A DNA stretch of 64,000 bases from Thermatribacter velox (lineage in GTDB: Bacteria > Atribacterota > Atribacteria > Atribacterales > Thermatribacteraceae). Below the pieces are notes generated by a model. It did not search any database. It had not been told where the DNA came from and was given only the letters and a program-made list of their open reading frames with translations. Position 1 is the first letter of the stretch. Every line of letters begins with the position of its first letter. The translations under genes were made by a program, and so were the position numbers. This document shows positions 55,366 through 64,000 of this stretch, piece by piece. The DNA is taken from assembly GCF_038396615.1 (NCBI RefSeq), contig NZ_CP121689.1:1438001-1502000 (forward strand), read 5' to 3'.

Positions 55366-56460
55366 GTGGACGGGAAAATGATGAGAAGCTTGCGTAAAAA
55401 CCTGGATGTAATACTGATTATAGTAGTAGTTGCTTTTGCAGTAACCATTTACTATGGTTATGGAGCATACAGGCGTTCGGGGAGAACCACTCAGGCAGCA
55501 GCTGCGACAGTCAATAATACGGTTATTACCTTTTCAGAGCTCGATGCAGCCTTTCGAAATCTTCTCTCTCGTTACGACAGCAAGACCTTGAACCAGATGG
55601 ATGAAAAAGCTTTTGAGTTCTTGCGCATGATGACGCTTGAAAATCTCATCAACAATGAACTGCTTTACCAGGAGGCTCGTTCCAGAAAAATCAAGGTTTC
55701 TGCTCAGGAAATAGAGGAGCAACTCAACGCCATTAAGGCCAACTTCCCCTCTGAAAAGGAATTTAACGATTTTCTGAGTTACCAGCGCCTCAGCCTGCCC
55801 GTCCTCCGTGAATCCATAAAGCGAGAGCTTATGATTCAAAAACTCATCGATTCCCTTGCTCAAGACATCGAAATTCCAGAAGAAGAAATCCAAAAATATT
55901 ACAATGAACATATCAGCCTGTTCACTACTCCTGCCCAGTATCACCTGCGCCAGATAACCGTCCCCTCACAGGAAGAAGCCGATAAAGCCCTCAAACGCAT
56001 TTATCTGGGGGAAGACTTTTCTAAGGTGGCTCAGGAAATATCCCAAGACCAGTATGCCTCAAACGGTGGAGACCTGGGCTGGGTCAGCGAAGCCCTGATT
56101 CCGGAAGAGGCACGAGGTGCTATAAAAGAACTCGCTGACCGACCGAACGCAGTCACTGGAGTTATTAAAATAGGAGACCTTTACCGCATTTATCAGGTTC
56201 TTGAGTTCAAACCAGAACAGGTTACCCCATTTGAAGAAGCTAAAGAAGATATACGCAAAATACTGGAAAATGAGCAGAAAAACGTTCGCCTGGAGCACTT
56301 GATTTCTGAACTCCGCGAAAAGAGTACCATCACCATTTCAGAAGCTCTGAAATCTCAGGAAAGCCAGGAAGCAGAAAGCGAGAGCACCCCTCAAGGAGCA
56401 TCTTCTGAAGACCAAACACCGGCTACTTCAGAAAACAATACCGAAGAAAGCACTCCTTGA
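55366..56460 (+). CDS. SurA/PrsA-like peptidyl-prolyl isomerase (PpiC domain)
   Basis: 364 residues from the GTG at 55366; ATG 55378 is equally likely. An N-terminal membrane anchor (about 13-33) precedes a SurA_N-like chaperone region (about 45-170). A parvulin domain follows (about 185-285) with YHLRQITVPSQEEADKAL and DLGWVSEALIPEE. The tail (about 325-364) is Ser/Glu/Thr-rich. It probably folds secreted proteins outside the membrane. It is in operon with the VanW gene. Confidence 0.92.
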   Translation: MDGKMMRSLRKNLDVILIIVVVAFAVTIYYGYGAYRRSGRTTQAAAATVNNTVITFSELDAAFRNLLSRYDSKTLNQMDEKAFEFLRMMTLENLINNELLYQEARSRKIKVSAQEIEEQLNAIKANFPSEKEFNDFLSYQRLSLPVLRESIKRELMIQKLIDSLAQDIEIPEEEIQKYYNEHISLFTTPAQYHLRQITVPSQEEADKALKRIYLGEDFSKVAQEISQDQYASNGGDLGWVSEALIPEEARGAIKELADRPNAVTGVIKIGDLYRIYQVLEFKPEQVTPFEEAKEDIRKILENEQKNVRLEHLISELREKSTITISEALKSQESQEAESESTPQGASSEDQTPATSENNTEESTP

Positions 56461-56472
56461 AGGGTGAACACA

Positions 56473-57675
56473 GTGTATAGAAGTTTCTTAGTGATGGTAG
56501 CCGCAGCGCTGGCTGCGGCGCTTTTGCTTCTGTCGTTTGTCAGCAATCATTCCCCAAAAGAGGTCAGTATCCACCTCTGGGAATATGACCTTTCCAACCT
56601 GAAAAGGAGTGAGCTCCTCCCCTTCTTGGAACTGGTCAACAAGGACTGGTTGAGCCAACCCTTCCAGGTGAAGGTACAAAACAAGTCGTTTCTATTTCCC
56701 AAAAAAGAGCTGGGATGGAAGCTGAACCTCGTGGCAACCCGGAAAGCAATTCTTGAGGCCACAACGCCTCAAGTAACCCCGGTTTTTGACTACGACCCTG
56801 AAGCAACCCTGCAATGGCTCCAGGAACTCGCTCGGGAAACTATGCTCCCTCCAAAAGACGCTTCACGTTTGGGAAACAAAATCATAAGGGGCCAGACCGA
56901 AAAAAGCATTAATGCCGAAGTAGCTTTACAGAAAATAACTCAGGCTATCGAACAGGGCAAAAGCGAGGTAGAGCTCACTCTGGTAGAATCCAGACCTCCT
57001 CGGAAAAACACTGAGCAGGTGCTCGAAGAAATAGGGTGCCCATATCTTCTGGCTTCTTTCCAAACTTCCTGTCAGAACAAAGAAGAAGGTGCACTTTTTA
57101 ACATTCAGAAAGCAGCACAGACTATTGATGGTTTAATCATCGAACGCGATAAGCTTTTCTCTTTTAATGAAGTGGTGGGAGAAGCCGGAAAAGAAGACGG
57201 TTATCGGGAAGCTCCCGTTTTCGTGAACGGAAACCTGAGCACTGGTTTCGGAGGAGGCATCTGTCAGGTGGTATCTACCCTTTATAACGCTCTTTTGCTT
57301 ACCGAAGCCCAAATCATTGAACGCCATCCTCATTCTGGTTACTACCCGGAAACCGCTTATGTGCCACCTGGAAGAGACGCAGCGGTAAGTTACGGATATA
57401 AGGATTTTCGCTTCCGGTTCGCAAACCAGAAAGTGGTCATATTTGCTGAAGTGGACGAAAACCAGATGCTCACCGTATCCATATGGGGAGAAAAAGAAAA
57501 CCACCTGCAGCGGTCCTTTAAAACCGAGGTTTTAGCCACTCAAAAGGCAGAGGAAGGGAAAGCCTTTTTAACTGTGCGTACTACTGTTTTTGAAAACGGA
57601 AACCCTCTTCTCAGCTACCAAGATACCTACTTAACCAGCGAAGAATTCGCAAAAGAACTCTCCGAGACCTACTGA
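56473..57675 (+). CDS. VanW family protein
   Basis: About 400 residues from the GTG at 56473 (AAGGG eight bases upstream). An N-terminal membrane anchor is followed by a putative peptidoglycan-binding-like region. The VanW domain (about 235-340) has FSFNEVVGEAGKEDGYREAP, GFGGGICQVVSTLYNALLL and HPHSGYYP. VanW proteins occur with vancomycin-resistance clusters and in many anaerobes; the activity is unknown. No van genes are here. The stop overlaps the convergent UroD-like stop by 7 bases. Confidence 0.92.
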   Translation: MYRSFLVMVAAALAAALLLLSFVSNHSPKEVSIHLWEYDLSNLKRSELLPFLELVNKDWLSQPFQVKVQNKSFLFPKKELGWKLNLVATRKAILEATTPQVTPVFDYDPEATLQWLQELARETMLPPKDASRLGNKIIRGQTEKSINAEVALQKITQAIEQGKSEVELTLVESRPPRKNTEQVLEEIGCPYLLASFQTSCQNKEEGALFNIQKAAQTIDGLIIERDKLFSFNEVVGEAGKEDGYREAPVFVNGNLSTGFGGGICQVVSTLYNALLLTEAQIIERHPHSGYYPETAYVPPGRDAAVSYGYKDFRFRFANQKVVIFAEVDENQMLTVSIWGEKENHLQRSFKTEVLATQKAEEGKAFLTVRTTVFENGNPLLSYQDTYLTSEEFAKELSETY

Positions 57676-58670
57676 TTCCAGATGACCTCCATCATAGCCA
57701 GAATGTTCTCACAGGGAATGTCTTTGGGTAAAGCATGGGAAGGAGCGGCAATATAGCCCCCGCTTTTACCTATTTCCTCGATGATTCTTTTTACCTCCCT
57801 TCTCACTTCCTCTGGAGTACCAAAAGGCAAAAGACGCTGAATGCTTATGCCTCCCCAGAAAGCAAGCCTGCCCTGATATTGCCTTTTAATGGCAAAAATA
57901 TCCATCACTTCAGGCTGAAAGGGGTTAAAAACGTCAAGCCCAATTTCCACCAGGTCAGGAAGAATTTCCTGAACTTTGCCACAGGAGTGAAGAGTTGCTT
58001 TTTTACCCTTTTTCTTAGCAAGAGCAATGAGTTCTGCAAGGCGGGGCTTTATGAACTTCCTCCACAGGTGAGGACCCATGATAAGGCCCTGCTGCCAGCC
58101 CCAGTCATCCCCAAAATGTACTCCGTCCAGCCCCATATCCAGAGCTTGGTCGATAACCCGCAGGTTGAAATAGTTGATGTGGTCGAGCAGGTCTTCCACA
58201 AAATCTGGGTTCATAACCATATCAGAAAGCAGGTTCTCCATCCCTCGCAGGCTCCAGGCTCGCTCAAACAGGGTGTAGGTCTGGCGCAAAAGCAGGAACT
58301 TATTGCGGTTTTTCTCTACAAAATCAGGTATTGCTTCAAAGCGGCGGGGGTCATCAGGATCAGGAAAACGGTATCCAGAAAGCGAGGGCTTCTCCAGAAT
58401 CGGGGTGGGATTCCCTATATCCGGGTCAATGTGGCGGTCCCAAACCACTCCCCATTCATCCCGCACAAAACCAGGTTTGATTTCTGAAAAACCGTGAGGA
58501 GGAATTGCCTTTATAAAAGCTAAGTGATTTCCCCACTTATCAAGAAAGCCATTGTCCCCAAGAAAGCGGGCCATCTTCTCCCGAGCAGGGATGGTAAAAT
58601 CAATGTGGTGAGGGACTTTATCGATGTCCCTGTATTCTATGGCCCTCAGTATCCGTTCTTTTTCAGTCAC
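57669..58670 (-). CDS. Uroporphyrinogen decarboxylase-like (UROD/MtaA) protein
   Basis: 334 residues from a GTG at 58670 (AGGGGGG eight bases upstream). It has a UROD-type barrel: RILRAIEYRDIDKVPHHIDF, GVHFGDDWGWQQG, HSCGKVQEILPDL and AFWGGISIQRLLPFGTPEE. The HSCG Cys and His fit a zinc/corrinoid methyltransferase-like site, not heme synthesis; no heme genes are near. Likely a methyl- or demethylation-type enzyme, substrate unknown. Confidence 0.86.
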   Translation of the reverse strand: MTEKERILRAIEYRDIDKVPHHIDFTIPAREKMARFLGDNGFLDKWGNHLAFIKAIPPHGFSEIKPGFVRDEWGVVWDRHIDPDIGNPTPILEKPSLSGYRFPDPDDPRRFEAIPDFVEKNRNKFLLLRQTYTLFERAWSLRGMENLLSDMVMNPDFVEDLLDHINYFNLRVIDQALDMGLDGVHFGDDWGWQQGLIMGPHLWRKFIKPRLAELIALAKKKGKKATLHSCGKVQEILPDLVEIGLDVFNPFQPEVMDIFAIKRQYQGRLAFWGGISIQRLLPFGTPEEVRREVKRIIEEIGKSGGYIAAPSHALPKDIPCENILAMMEVIWNQ

Positions 58671-58683
58671 TAAGAACACCCCC

Positions 58684-59286
58684 CTATTTCTCCCGAGCAA
58701 TGACCTCTATGTCCACAACCGGTTTATCCCGAAGCAACTGGCCCAGATTGAACGTTTGATACCAGGTTGTACCATCAACCTGGCCATCAACAAAGCTAAG
58801 AATCTCCCCCGGCATGTATGCCTTAACCAGAAGTTCCACTGAGCTCAGAAAGGGTTTTATACCCCAGGAAGCGGCACCCTGAAGTGAAGACTCAAGACTT
58901 TCGCCTTCCACTTTACCCTTCAAAATCACCAGGTCTCCATCCTTAACGAGTGTGAAATCTCTACCCAGAAACTGTTCGGTAAACTCCTTTACTCTTTCTG
59001 GGTGTTCACTGAAATCCCACACCCAGGCAACTGCATAAGGAGGAGCGTCTTTTTTCTCCTGAAGAGAAATGAATTCCCGATCCTCAGGAGAAAGCTTTTT
59101 GTATTCCTGCAGCGCAAACGCACGCGCTTTATCAAACACGGTATAGTCTTGAGTATAAATCACTACCCTGGCCCGGGGAATGGTGGCTTGAGAGTCAACT
59201 TTAACCGCTACTTCAACCTGAGCACAACCCGCAAGCAGAAGCAGTAACCCTAAAAGGAGAATCAATGCCAGCAATTTCTTTGCCAT
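58684..59286 (-). CDS. Lipoprotein of unknown function
   Basis: 200 residues with a typical lipoprotein signal, LLLLLAGC (lipid-modified Cys near residue 21). The mature protein begins with a beta-rich segment VEVAVKVDSQATIPRARVV, then DREFISLQEKK and FDLVVKDGDLVILKG-like strands. It resembles the general shape of LppM/DUF3153 proteins, but I cannot assign it. It lies 13 bases before the UroD-like gene and is co-oriented with it. Confidence 0.7.
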   Translation of the reverse strand: MAKKLLALILLLGLLLLLAGCAQVEVAVKVDSQATIPRARVVIYTQDYTVFDKARAFALQEYKKLSPEDREFISLQEKKDAPPYAVAWVWDFSEHPERVKEFTEQFLGRDFTLVKDGDLVILKGKVEGESLESSLQGAASWGIKPFLSSVELLVKAYMPGEILSFVDGQVDGTTWYQTFNLGQLLRDKPVVDIEVIAREK

Positions 59287-59355
59287 AGGAATACCTCCAG
59301 GGAATAAATGTTTTTAAAAATATTAACACAGTTCAAGCTGAGGAGGTAAAAAAAC

Positions 59356-59748
59356 ATGGCCTATGTAGAACTCACTGCCCAAAAAGGAAAGGTTGAAGCC
59401 CGGATTGGCGAAGCAACCATTCATTTCAAAAGCAGTGGTGCGGAAAGTGAAACCGGCCACTGGCCCACCGAATATATTCTGGCAGCGCTGGGGAGCTGTT
59501 TTGCAGGCACCGCCTTTGCTTATGCGAAAACCAAAAACTTCCCTCTTGAAAAGGTAACTGCTCGCATCAAAGGAGAGCTGGCTGATGCCCCTTCAAGAAT
59601 TGCCAAAATCGAGATGGAAGTGGAAATGGAAGGTAATCTCACGCCTCAAGAGCGCGAAAGAATTCTCAAAGCTGCAGAAAGAGCCTGCACAGTCATGAAC
59701 ACTCTGCGCCAGGGCGTGGAACAAATAGAAGCCAGGCTGGCTTTTTAG
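59356..59748 (+). CDS. OsmC family protein
   Basis: 130 residues, with GAGGAGG upstream. The two redox cysteines are in LGSCFAGTAF and ERACTVMNTL. It is the smaller, YhfA/OsmC-like type. It differs clearly from the OsmC protein at 28327-28764. Thiol-dependent peroxide reduction or reactive sulfur handling is possible. It stands alone between two minus-strand genes. Confidence 0.9.
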   Translation: MAYVELTAQKGKVEARIGEATIHFKSSGAESETGHWPTEYILAALGSCFAGTAFAYAKTKNFPLEKVTARIKGELADAPSRIAKIEMEVEMEGNLTPQERERILKAAERACTVMNTLRQGVEQIEARLAF

Positions 59749-59780
59749 TAGAAACTGCTGCCATCTGGCAGCAGTTTCTA
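59749..59780. terminator. Hairpin between convergent stop codons
   Basis: A perfect 14-base stem, TAGAAACTGCTGCC with GGCAGCAGTTTCTA, loop ATCT. It fills the exact gap between the OsmC stop (59746-59748) and the aldo/keto reductase stop (59780-59778), whose TAG is part of the stem. T-tracts are weak. Confidence 0.78.
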
Positions 59781-60920
59781 AAAGATGCGGTTATAACCTG
59801 GAGGTCTCTGGTCAGTAAGCTTGGCATGAGCAATGTTGAGTTTCCTTACTACAGCAATACCATAGGGGCAACGCTTCTCACACTCTCCACACTGGTTGCA
59901 GGAAAGCACGTTTCTTGAAAGCTCCGAATATGCTTTCTGTGCATAATCCTGGTTGCCAAACCAGAAACGCAACCGATCCCGGAGAGCATATTCAGCAGGG
60001 TCACGCACTATTCCATCCTGCATCTGACGGTCGTATTGACCTTCGAGTAGGAAAATCCGAGGGATATCGATGCCCTGGGGACAGGGAAGACATTCCCCAC
60101 ACTGACGGCACACATAATTGCCAAGCTCCGGTGCACTACGGAACCATTCCTCTTCCTCTTTCTCTTTCTCTTTCTCGCTCATGGGAGTGAAATTCTCCAC
60201 CACGGCAATGTCCTTTCTCAAATACTCCTCAGTATTAGCACCCAGGACCACACAGCTTACTGGAAGAGAAAGAGTGTAGCGCAAAGCCTGCTCAAAATTA
60301 CGCCACAGAAAACCATCTGCAAAGGGCTTCATAGCCAGAATGCCCACTCCTTTGCTTTGGGCGAGGGGAATAACTTCCTCCTCCCAGCCTGGAAAATTGA
60401 AGCGGTCAAAGTAATTGAGGGGAATCATCAGCGCATCGAATGGATAACTCTCCAGTGCCTTCACGGCAACTTCTGGTGTCACATGGTTTGAAAAGGCGAG
60501 ATAACGAATTTTTCCGTCCTTTCTGGCTTTCTCGAGCCCTTCCAGTGCACCACCAGGAGCAAGAATTTCTTCAAGCGTTTCAAAGCGGTTGAGTTCATGA
60601 ATAAAGAAAAGGTCCAGGCAGTCAGTGTTTAACCTTTTCAAACTGCCTTCGATAGAAAGGAGTATCTCCTCCTTTTTTCTACTCCTTGACTTGGTGGCCA
60701 CCACACACTCTTTTCTCCGGGTTTTCAAAACTTCACCAACTTTCTTTTCCGAATCCCCATGCCCATAAAGCTCGGCAGTCTCAAGGTAATTCCCTCCCAG
60801 GTCCAGATACAGGTTGATAAGACGCACTGCGTCCTCGAAAAGAAGTTCTACCAGGTGAAAACCACCCAGACCCAGAAGAGAAAGTTCAAGCTCGGTGCTG
60901 CCCAGTTTTCTTTTCTCCAT
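59778..60920 (-). CDS. Aldo/keto reductase with C-terminal [4Fe-4S] ferredoxin domain
   Basis: 380 residues from the ATG at 60920 (GGGGG seven bases upstream). It has an AKR barrel with Asp-Tyr-Lys-His elements, ETAELYGHGDSEKKVGEVLK and FFIHELNR. The C-terminal region has CRQCGECLPCPQGIDIP and CNQCGECEKRCPYGI, a dicluster ferredoxin-like site. Such fusions are common in anaerobes and may use ferredoxin electrons. It lies 57 bases after the GH4 gene, in a sugar-related locus. Confidence 0.93.
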   Translation of the reverse strand: MEKRKLGSTELELSLLGLGGFHLVELLFEDAVRLINLYLDLGGNYLETAELYGHGDSEKKVGEVLKTRRKECVVATKSRSRKKEEILLSIEGSLKRLNTDCLDLFFIHELNRFETLEEILAPGGALEGLEKARKDGKIRYLAFSNHVTPEVAVKALESYPFDALMIPLNYFDRFNFPGWEEEVIPLAQSKGVGILAMKPFADGFLWRNFEQALRYTLSLPVSCVVLGANTEEYLRKDIAVVENFTPMSEKEKEKEEEEWFRSAPELGNYVCRQCGECLPCPQGIDIPRIFLLEGQYDRQMQDGIVRDPAEYALRDRLRFWFGNQDYAQKAYSELSRNVLSCNQCGECEKRCPYGIAVVRKLNIAHAKLTDQRPPGYNRIF

Positions 60921-60977
60921 ACCCAATCCCCCTTTGGGGCATTATCTCTCAAAAAGAAAACACTGACAAGGGAATAT

Positions 60978-62294
60978 TCAGAACCAGTAATCGGGAAGAT
61001 ATTCTTTCTCAGCTTCAAACATTTCATCAACCATGCTTTTGATTTCATCGAGTGAGAGCACCGCCGAAGTGAGGGGGTCATAGTACAGTGAATAATATAT
61101 GTAGTCTCTTTTCTTTTCGAGAATGCCTTTTACAGCCATTTCCTGACTCTGAACCACCATTCGGTTCAAAGCAGCAAGCTGTAGGGGCAAATCACCCACA
61201 GAAGCAGGTCTGATACCCAGCCTTTCAACAAAGCAAGGTACCTCCACAATACATTCCCCAGGTAAATTAGTAATTAATCCTTTGTTGGGAAGATTAATGT
61301 TTGCCCGGAAAGTCTCTCCACTCTCCAGTGCATAGATTATCTTTATCCCGTACTCGTCACTTTCTGAAACATCAATCTCCTTCTCTCCACTGGCAATTGC
61401 TTCCAGTTCTTCTTCATACCTTTCCCTATCTGTGCCATAGAGTTTCAATATAAAGCCGGTTTCTCCATTCCATCCTCCACCCGGAGTAAATTTTTCCAAA
61501 AGATCTTTCCTCTTGCGAAACCAGGGATTATATTCTGAATTATGTCCGCTACTTTCGGTAACAAAATACCCAAGATGTTTAAACATCTCAAACCGGGTGG
61601 TATCCTGAACCCAGAGCTCCATTCTATCAGCAGCTTTCCTTAAGCGGGGATACAGGTCTTCTCCTTTATGGCGCAATTCTAAAAACCATGCCTGGTGGTT
61701 TATCCCGGCTACCCAGTATTCAATCTCTTCAAAGGGTACTCCGAGGTAAGAAGCAAGTTGTCTGGCAGTATGCTGGACACTATGGCACAGGCCGTAAAAA
61801 GCAAGCTCGGGGAATTTCTCCTTTACCACCCAGCATAAAATCGACATGGGATTAGTGTAGTTGAGAATCACTGCTTCAGAGCACAACTCTTCTATGTCCC
61901 GGCATATATCCAGAATCACTGGTGTGGTCCTTAAAGCTCTGAATACCCCACCCGGTCCTATGGTATCTCCAATACACTGGTCTACACCATATTTAAGCGG
62001 TATTTCGATATCTTTTTGAATAACCTCAATACCACCCACCAGAATAGAGATAAACACATAATCCGTACCCGGAAGTGCTTCTCTCCTCTCGGTGGTAGCA
62101 AAAATCTGATTCTCGCCAAGGCCGTTTTCTCTAAACAGGCGACGTGCAATTCTCTCAATATAGCTCAAGCGCTTAGTATCAATATCAACCAGCGCTACCT
62201 CAATTTCTTCTTTCGGAAAAGGGAAAGAAACAAGATCCATGAGCAATCTCTGAGTAAAGATCAAGCTTCCAGCGCCAATAAAAGTGATTTTCAT
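60978..62294 (-). CDS. GH4 family alpha-glucosidase/galactosidase-like enzyme
   Basis: 438 residues. An N-terminal NAD site (KITFIGAGSLIFTQ) leads into the GH4 fold: LNYTNPMSILCWVV and GLCHSVQH with the metal Cys, and GINHQAWFLEL. GH4 enzymes hydrolyse glycosides by an NAD+ and Mn2+ dependent oxidation-elimination cycle. Non-phosphorylated alpha-galactoside or alpha-glucoside is suggested by resemblance to the AglA/MelA branch. Neighbours are the UroD-like genes and the AKR. Confidence 0.92.
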   Translation of the reverse strand: MKITFIGAGSLIFTQRLLMDLVSFPFPKEEIEVALVDIDTKRLSYIERIARRLFRENGLGENQIFATTERREALPGTDYVFISILVGGIEVIQKDIEIPLKYGVDQCIGDTIGPGGVFRALRTTPVILDICRDIEELCSEAVILNYTNPMSILCWVVKEKFPELAFYGLCHSVQHTARQLASYLGVPFEEIEYWVAGINHQAWFLELRHKGEDLYPRLRKAADRMELWVQDTTRFEMFKHLGYFVTESSGHNSEYNPWFRKRKDLLEKFTPGGGWNGETGFILKLYGTDRERYEEELEAIASGEKEIDVSESDEYGIKIIYALESGETFRANINLPNKGLITNLPGECIVEVPCFVERLGIRPASVGDLPLQLAALNRMVVQSQEMAVKGILEKKRDYIYYSLYYDPLTSAVLSLDEIKSMVDEMFEAEKEYLPDYWF

Positions 62295-62312
62295 AGGCTT
62301 ATCTTCCAGGAG

Positions 62313-63491
62313 TTATCCTGAAGTGACGGAAATAGGATAACTACCATATCTTTTACATAATTCTCTCATAAAAACGATATTCTCGAAAGGCGTATCACGA
62401 TGAACTTGATCTCCAGTGCCCAACACAAAACCTCCTCCACTAGCAGCCTTATAAATGCAATCTTTAACCTCTGCCTCAATCTCTCCCAGTGTACCTTCGC
62501 ATAAAACTCGTGTGCGAACATTTCCTTTCAAAGCTAACCTATCTCCAAACCTTCTCTTCACCAATCCAAGATCCACATCTCCAAGAGGAGGACTCTCAAG
62601 TGGACAAAGCAAATCTACACCCGCTTCTGCAATATCTTCAATTATTCCCATCACACGACCATGCTGGTGGAGATGCAACGGTTTCCCAAACATATGAGCA
62701 AATTCAGTGATTTCTCTCAAAAAGGGAATTTCCCATTCCCGGTACAACTTTGGATTAATAATGGGTATCGCAGAATAAGAACAACCTACAAAGAACTCGT
62801 CGAATTTTTTAGTAACTTTACAAATAGCTTTCATCTTTTCTTTGGTATGATCTATAAACTCACGATGAAGTCTTTTAAAAAAAGAAGGATGCTCAAAGAG
62901 ATCTTCAAAAACTTTTTCTAATCCTCCTTCACGAGATGAAATAAGAAGATCAAAAAAAAGACCGCTAATTGCCAATGACACAATTCCAGCATCTCCAGTT
63001 TCCTTATAAGCTTCTTCTATCTCTTCCGCAACTATTTCAAAAGAAGGAGGAAAAAGAAATTTTTTGTATTCTATCCAGTCTTCAAATGCCTTGACAGGGC
63101 GTTCTAACAACCAAGGAGCATCGTCCCGTGGAGCAACAAAAACCTCACGAAAAACCATTTTGTTAGTTGACTTAAAAAGGTGTATTTCGACAACCTCCTC
63201 ATTCCGATAAATAACATTCGCTTCCTCTTCTAAATCATTACTAATCATCTTTGGGAAAACAGTTATCCACCCACACACATCAAAAAATTTTGCACACCCA
63301 AGCTGGGCTTTCCAAAGAGGTACTTTATGAAATTTTGGTAGAAAGAAACTCCCGGGGCTCACTTCGTAAAATTTTAATCCGGTAAGCCTTGCTGGCACAA
63401 GAAAAAAGAGTTCAGGGGCGCAAGGTACACAATCTATTTCTTTGCGAAACAAAGCCCCAAGATATCTTTCCTTATGACTTAGGCTTCGCAT
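62313..63491 (-). CDS. UroD-like protein (second copy)
   Basis: 392 residues from the ATG at 63491. It starts SLSHKERYLGALFRKEIDCVPC and has HLHQHGRVMGIIEDI, LLCPLESPPLGDVDL and LKGNVRTRVLCEGTLGEIE, matching the UROD barrel pattern. The HQHG/C layout differs from the copy at 57669 (HSCG). It is preceded by the frameshifted copy, which overlaps it by 20 bases, and followed by GH4 at 18 bases. Substrate unknown. Confidence 0.85.
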   Translation of the reverse strand: MRSLSHKERYLGALFRKEIDCVPCAPELFFLVPARLTGLKFYEVSPGSFFLPKFHKVPLWKAQLGCAKFFDVCGWITVFPKMISNDLEEEANVIYRNEEVVEIHLFKSTNKMVFREVFVAPRDDAPWLLERPVKAFEDWIEYKKFLFPPSFEIVAEEIEEAYKETGDAGIVSLAISGLFFDLLISSREGGLEKVFEDLFEHPSFFKRLHREFIDHTKEKMKAICKVTKKFDEFFVGCSYSAIPIINPKLYREWEIPFLREITEFAHMFGKPLHLHQHGRVMGIIEDIAEAGVDLLCPLESPPLGDVDLGLVKRRFGDRLALKGNVRTRVLCEGTLGEIEAEVKDCIYKAASGGGFVLGTGDQVHRDTPFENIVFMRELCKRYGSYPISVTSG

Positions 63492-64000
63492 ACACACCAA
63501 ACCTTTCACAAACAAGATGAGCCGTTAAGGCGTTCTCTACAGGCACTGCTGAAGTTAACGAATTGCAACTCGAAAGAATATATCTCCCACCCTGACCTAT
63601 TTTTTCTACTAATTCTTTAACTTTAATACTAATTTCATATGGTTTCCCAAAAGGCAAAAGTTGGTTCAAATCTAAGTTACCAATAAGAGTAATTTTTTTT
63701 GCCATACCTTTCCTTAATAAGGAAAATATCATTACCAGCAGCTGGTTGCAAACCGTGCAAAGAGTCAATGCCTAATTCTACTAAAATATCAATTACCGTA
63801 CTTACCCGTCCACAAGCATGCAGGTTAACCAAAGACCCTTTCTTATGCACTTCATCCACAAGCGTCTTCATAAATCGAAAATCAATCTCGTATAAATCTT
63901 GAGGCGCTATAAATGTGCCATTATTATGAGCAAAATCATCGGCTAACCATATACACTCCGCACCTTTTTCGATGGCCTTTTGCGCCATTTCTTTGGCAAA
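63472..64000 (-). pseudogene. UroD-like gene with a frameshift in an A8 tract (runs off the window)
   Basis: Two overlapping reading frames together make one UROD protein. The first, entering from the window edge, carries CIWLADDFAHNNGTF, VNLHACGRVSTVIDILVELG and LQPAAGNDIFLIKERYGKK, then stops after NYSYW. The second resumes with KKITLIGNLDLNQLLPFGKP, RYILSSCNSLTSAVP and ends FGVYAKPKS. The switch is at eight A residues (near 63693-63700, minus strand). Seven A's would restore one frame. It may be a real mutation, an assembly error, or programmed slippage. Confidence 0.8.

Noticed and set aside
57669-58670. Annotation as HemE uroporphyrinogen decarboxylase
   Set aside because: HSCG metal-type motif and absence of heme genes favour the wider UROD/MtaA family.

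Overview
The window is bacterial chromosome from what looks like an anaerobic, probably thermophilic, lineage of moderate GC. The evidence is bacterial rRNA, FASII and MurJ genes, FMN riboswitches and a T-box beside genes more often met in archaea and thermophiles: DUF763, adenosine-specific kinase, a Clp1-type kinase, and the DUF39/UPF0280/NIL-ferredoxin homocysteine set. Starts are often GTG or TTG behind strong GGAGG sites. Atribacterota is my best guess, by inference only; the complete 23S and 5S genes would settle it.

Layout. 1-5417 (-): murJ-lepA-hemW-rhomboid-CBS operon. 5418-8800 (-): a 23S-5S rRNA unit with its own promoter and a 21-bp processing stem but no 16S gene. 8835-12715 (-): encapsulin with ferritin-like cargo, then an SDR dehydrogenase and an HPr kinase/PEPCK-superfamily protein. 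13652-17874 (+): a thioredoxin-DsbD membrane protein, a degenerate nuclease-like secreted protein, a GGDEF-HD protein, a Cys-rich lipoprotein and a 43-residue membrane peptide. 18036-19763 (+): diverged FMN riboswitch, then pdxS-pdxT. 19936-20009: tRNA-Arg. 20126-24055 (-): TctABC transporter and a DapA-like lyase. 24122-24976 (+): FMN riboswitch and ribU. 24945-28225 (-): polyol/sugar dehydrogenases, epimerase and alkyltransferase. 28255-34225 (-): a long housekeeping operon (ccdA to osmC). 34386-36802 (+): paaK-ACT-flavodoxin. 36806-38413 (-): pckA, abutted by an insertion sequence (about 38424-39818). 39866-40038: initiator tRNA. 40177-41469: membrane diguanylate cyclase. 41479-45212 (-): acyltransferase, tyrS, MFS. 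45312-49555 (-): sulfur island, with rhodanese and a sulfite-oxidase-like molybdoprotein sharing a palindromic operator, and a T-box-controlled four-gene homocysteine operon. 49658-55258: ACT-like regulator, Clp1 kinase, deacetylase, thioredoxin, plsY, fabF, fabH, fabZ. 55309-57675 (+): PpiC and VanW proteins. 57669-64000: sugar and methyl-type metabolism with three uroporphyrinogen-decarboxylase-like genes (one frameshifted), a GH4 glycosidase, an aldo/keto reductase, an OsmC protein and a lipoprotein.

The most unusual points are: an AUG-specifier T-box in front of a sulfide-to-homocysteine operon that includes an unrecognised small zinc-finger-like protein; a diverged FMN aptamer controlling pyridoxal phosphate synthase; an rRNA unit detached from 16S; a shared 16-bp palindrome in front of two sulfur genes; and an IS end next to the pckA promoter.
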